Positions 4,119-5,830 of a DNA stretch of 5,830 nucleotides are shown here, one piece after another. A program made the translations under genes and the position numbers. A model generated the notes under the pieces. That model had not been told where the DNA came from. It saw only the letters and a list, made by a program, of their open reading frames with translations, and ran no database searches. Every line of letters starts with the position of its first letter. Position 1 is the stretch's first letter. The DNA is from JBBRGG01 sp038240875 (GTDB lineage Bacteria > Planctomycetota > Phycisphaerae > Phycisphaerales > UBA1924). Location of the stretch: NCBI GenBank assembly GCA_038240875.1, contig JBBRGG010000218.1, forward strand, positions 1-5,830, in the 5' to 3' direction.

Positions 4119-5830
4119 TTATTTGTTGCTGTGTTCACTTTGTGCCCCGCCCACACCGATTTCTTCTTCGCCCACGTCGCCGGTATGGCCAACTACAGCT
4201 GAGCCTGGCGCGGGAATGGGTACGAAAATTGACGCGGAACTGACTGAGCCTGCGGCCGTCGTAGGCGACTTGACCGAGACTTCAATCACGTCTGCCGGTT
4301 TCGCTTCGACGACTTTCGCCGCGTTCTCAACACTGGCTTTCGCCGCGATCCGCTTCTCCCCGCTCCCCGCGACCGTCGACCGCTCGTGCACCGCGGCGTT
4401 CCTGCCATCTTCCGTGATCGTGTACACCATGCCGATGGTCGTCTCGGGCTCGCCTAGTAAGAGCCGATTCACCAGCTCCACGCCTTGCATCAGGGTGTGG
4501 TCGGTGTTGCTGACCTCGTACTTCCACATTCCAAATCTACCGCGGCTATAGATTCCCCGGGATTCCAACCACGGGATCACTACCGCTAAAATCTCATCTC
4601 GCTCCACGCTTGGCGTTGGATACGAATAATCTGCAAAGTAACACCAGCGACTTACAATATTCTCGCGCTCGCCTGCTTCTAACAATCCGGCGTTCTCGAG
4701 CCCTGTGATGACCTCGTTGATCACCGCGCTTTCATCGCGTCCGTTGTGCCCAGGCGTTGGCTTCATCGCGCTCTCGCTTACTTCACAGAGCAAACTATAA
4801 TAATTATCCTTATCCGGGGTCATATTTGGCGAGTAGTTGGACAAGTATGTTACGCGATAGAAGGGGCAGTTGTCCTCGGGGAAGTACATCCAGCTCTTGG
4901 TGTCGGGAGTGCCGCCGCCGGGCGTTCGGCTCTTGAGGCCGATGCCGACCATATATCCGGAGCTATGTAAGAGGCGAGCCGCTGCGGCGCGCACATGATC
5001 AGGAACATCACCCTTCAGGATCGAGCTACACAATATGTCCAAAGGCATCGTGGAAACCAGCACGTCGTAACGCTCGGTCGCGCCATCGGCAAAGGTGATA
5101 ACCTTGGCGTCGACATCAATTGAGATGACTAACTTGTTGAGCCGAACATGGCCTTGGGCGGTTTCAACGTCGGGCTCATTCTCGCGACGCCTCATGCCTA
5201 GCGCGGGTCCAAATCGACGATAGAACTCGCCCGTACCCCCGGTAAGCGGGAACTTAAACTGGTTGTTGGGTCCCCAGCCAAAGTCGTCGCTGGCGAACAT
5301 GACATTTTTGAGTGCGCGTTCGACATCAATGATCGCGACTCGCTCGCCGATCCAGTGCTTGTTCATCATCTCAGGCGGGAAGGCCCAGACCTTAAAGTTG
5401 TAAGGCCTCATGAAGTGCTTTGCGATCCCTTCGCCAAAGACCGCGTCGATGAACTCACCAAAGTTTTTCGCGTCCTTGGCGGTCGCGACCTTTCCCTTCC
5501 CGTTCTGGGCCCGGATCAACCCCGCCAGGCACTCATACGCCGCGTCCGTTGGCAAGTACCGGATGTTGTTCTGGAATGGATAAGGCACCCACCGATCCAT
5601 CATCCGCACCCAGCTTTCGCGATTGTTCAGCGTGAACTCGTCGCCCATCAGCTTCTCAAAGCACGAGTCGTAGTACGCGTAATGGCTGAACATCACGTGC
5701 CCGCCGATATCCCAGGTAAAACCTGCGGCGTCTTTAAAGCTGTGCGCGAGCCCGCCGACGTATCCATGGCGGTCATACAGGACAAAGTTGGTGTACCCCA
5801 GTTCCTTCAGCCGGTACCCGGCGCCGAGCC
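4119..5830 (-). CDS. glf: Eukaryotic-type UDP-galactopyranose mutase, 5' end beyond window
   Basis: This flavoenzyme interconverts UDP-galactopyranose and UDP-galactofuranose, supplying galactofuranose for surface glycans in the cytoplasm. The frame is open to the window edge, so the GTG at 5694-5696 is an internal Val and 569 residues are visible. Roughly 20 N-terminal residues, with the first glycines of the FAD-binding Rossmann motif, are missing. Visible landmarks (residues from the window edge): LGAGYRLKELG 1-11, GGHVMFSHY 42-50 with the flavin-site His44, WVPYPFQNN 80-88, MRPYNFKVWA 140-149, GERVA 162-166, YFPEDNCPFYR 315-325, YPTPSVER 403-410, SRGRFGMWKYEVSN 428-441. Spacings agree with Aspergillus UGM active-site residues as I recall them (Tyr317-Arg327 and Tyr419-Arg447-Tyr453-Asn457). 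About 80-100 extra Ala/Val/Glu-rich residues follow the catalytic core and look disordered. The bacterial Glf type is shorter and lacks several of these motifs. Other FAD-dependent amine-oxidase-fold enzymes are a less likely reading. Confidence 0.9.
   Translation of the reverse strand, partial: LGAGYRLKELGYTNFVLYDRHGYVGGLAHSFKDAAGFTWDIGGHVMFSHYAYYDSCFEKLMGDEFTLNNRESWVRMMDRWVPYPFQNNIRYLPTDAAYECLAGLIRAQNGKGKVATAKDAKNFGEFIDAVFGEGIAKHFMRPYNFKVWAFPPEMMNKHWIGERVAIIDVERALKNVMFASDDFGWGPNNQFKFPLTGGTGEFYRRFGPALGMRRRENEPDVETAQGHVRLNKLVISIDVDAKVITFADGATERYDVLVSTMPLDILCSSILKGDVPDHVRAAAARLLHSSGYMVGIGLKSRTPGGGTPDTKSWMYFPEDNCPFYRVTYLSNYSPNMTPDKDNYYSLLCEVSESAMKPTPGHNGRDESAVINEVITGLENAGLLEAGERENIVSRWCYFADYSYPTPSVERDEILAVVIPWLESRGIYSRGRFGMWKYEVSNTDHTLMQGVELVNRLLLGEPETTIGMVYTITEDGRNAAVHERSTVAGSGEKRIAAKASVENAAKVVEAKPADVIEVSVKSPTTAAGSVSSASIFVPIPAPGSAVVGHTGDVGEEEIGVGGAQSEHSNK

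Noticed and set aside
4123..4551. Plus-strand frame of 142 codons
   Set aside because: Antisense to the C-terminal part of the mutase; Ser/Thr/Pro-rich shadow.

Overview
The window looks like a piece of a mid-GC, Gram-negative-type bacterial chromosome, and I favour a planctomycete (Rhodopirellula/Pirellulales-like). The reasons are a sigma-54 enhancer-binding protein, a eukaryotic-type UDP-galactopyranose mutase, a decayed RlaP-type nucleotidyltransferase, small genes of unknown family, and a hairpin at 4053-4075 of a type I recall as dispersed in planctomycete genomes. The assignment is inference, not proof. Every gene I can support lies on the minus strand, so transcription runs from right to left.

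From right to left: (i) 5830-4119 is a 5'-truncated glf gene for a eukaryotic-type UDP-galactopyranose mutase with an extra low-complexity C-terminal tail. (ii) 4118-4011 is a short spacer with a palindromic hairpin and a small dyad. (iii) 4010-3593 is a broken RlaP-family nucleotidyltransferase: its N-terminal active-site part joins the family's C-terminal end after loss of the middle and a frameshift. (iv) 3592-2744 has no convincing gene; it includes an AT-rich stretch, several small dyads and, near 2829-2857, a plausible sigma-70-like promoter. (v) 2743-2519 is a 74-residue Ala/Ser/Val-rich small protein with a strong Shine-Dalgarno sequence and a hairpin directly upstream of it. (vi) 2452-1448 is a PspF-like sigma-54 activator (AAA+ domain plus Fis-type HTH, no sensor domain), followed by a good intrinsic terminator at 1379-1348. 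(vii) 1347-1146 is a regulatory region: two 17-bp dyads with centres 34 bp apart lie upstream of a perfect -24/-12 sigma-54 promoter. (viii) 1145-705 and 663-364 are two proteins of unknown family, probably one operon. (ix) 363-1 is non-coding, with an 85-bp sequence repeated at a 102-bp period.

The main result is the compact regulatory module at 1146-2743. The activator gene sits next to a target operon whose promoter is an exact sigma-54 match, with paired activator-type dyads centred near -86 and -120 from the inferred transcription start. The simplest model is that the activator binds these dyads and drives the two-gene operon. Because the activator has no sensor domain, its signal would have to come in trans; the small protein encoded just upstream is one untested candidate. 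The function of the operon is unknown.
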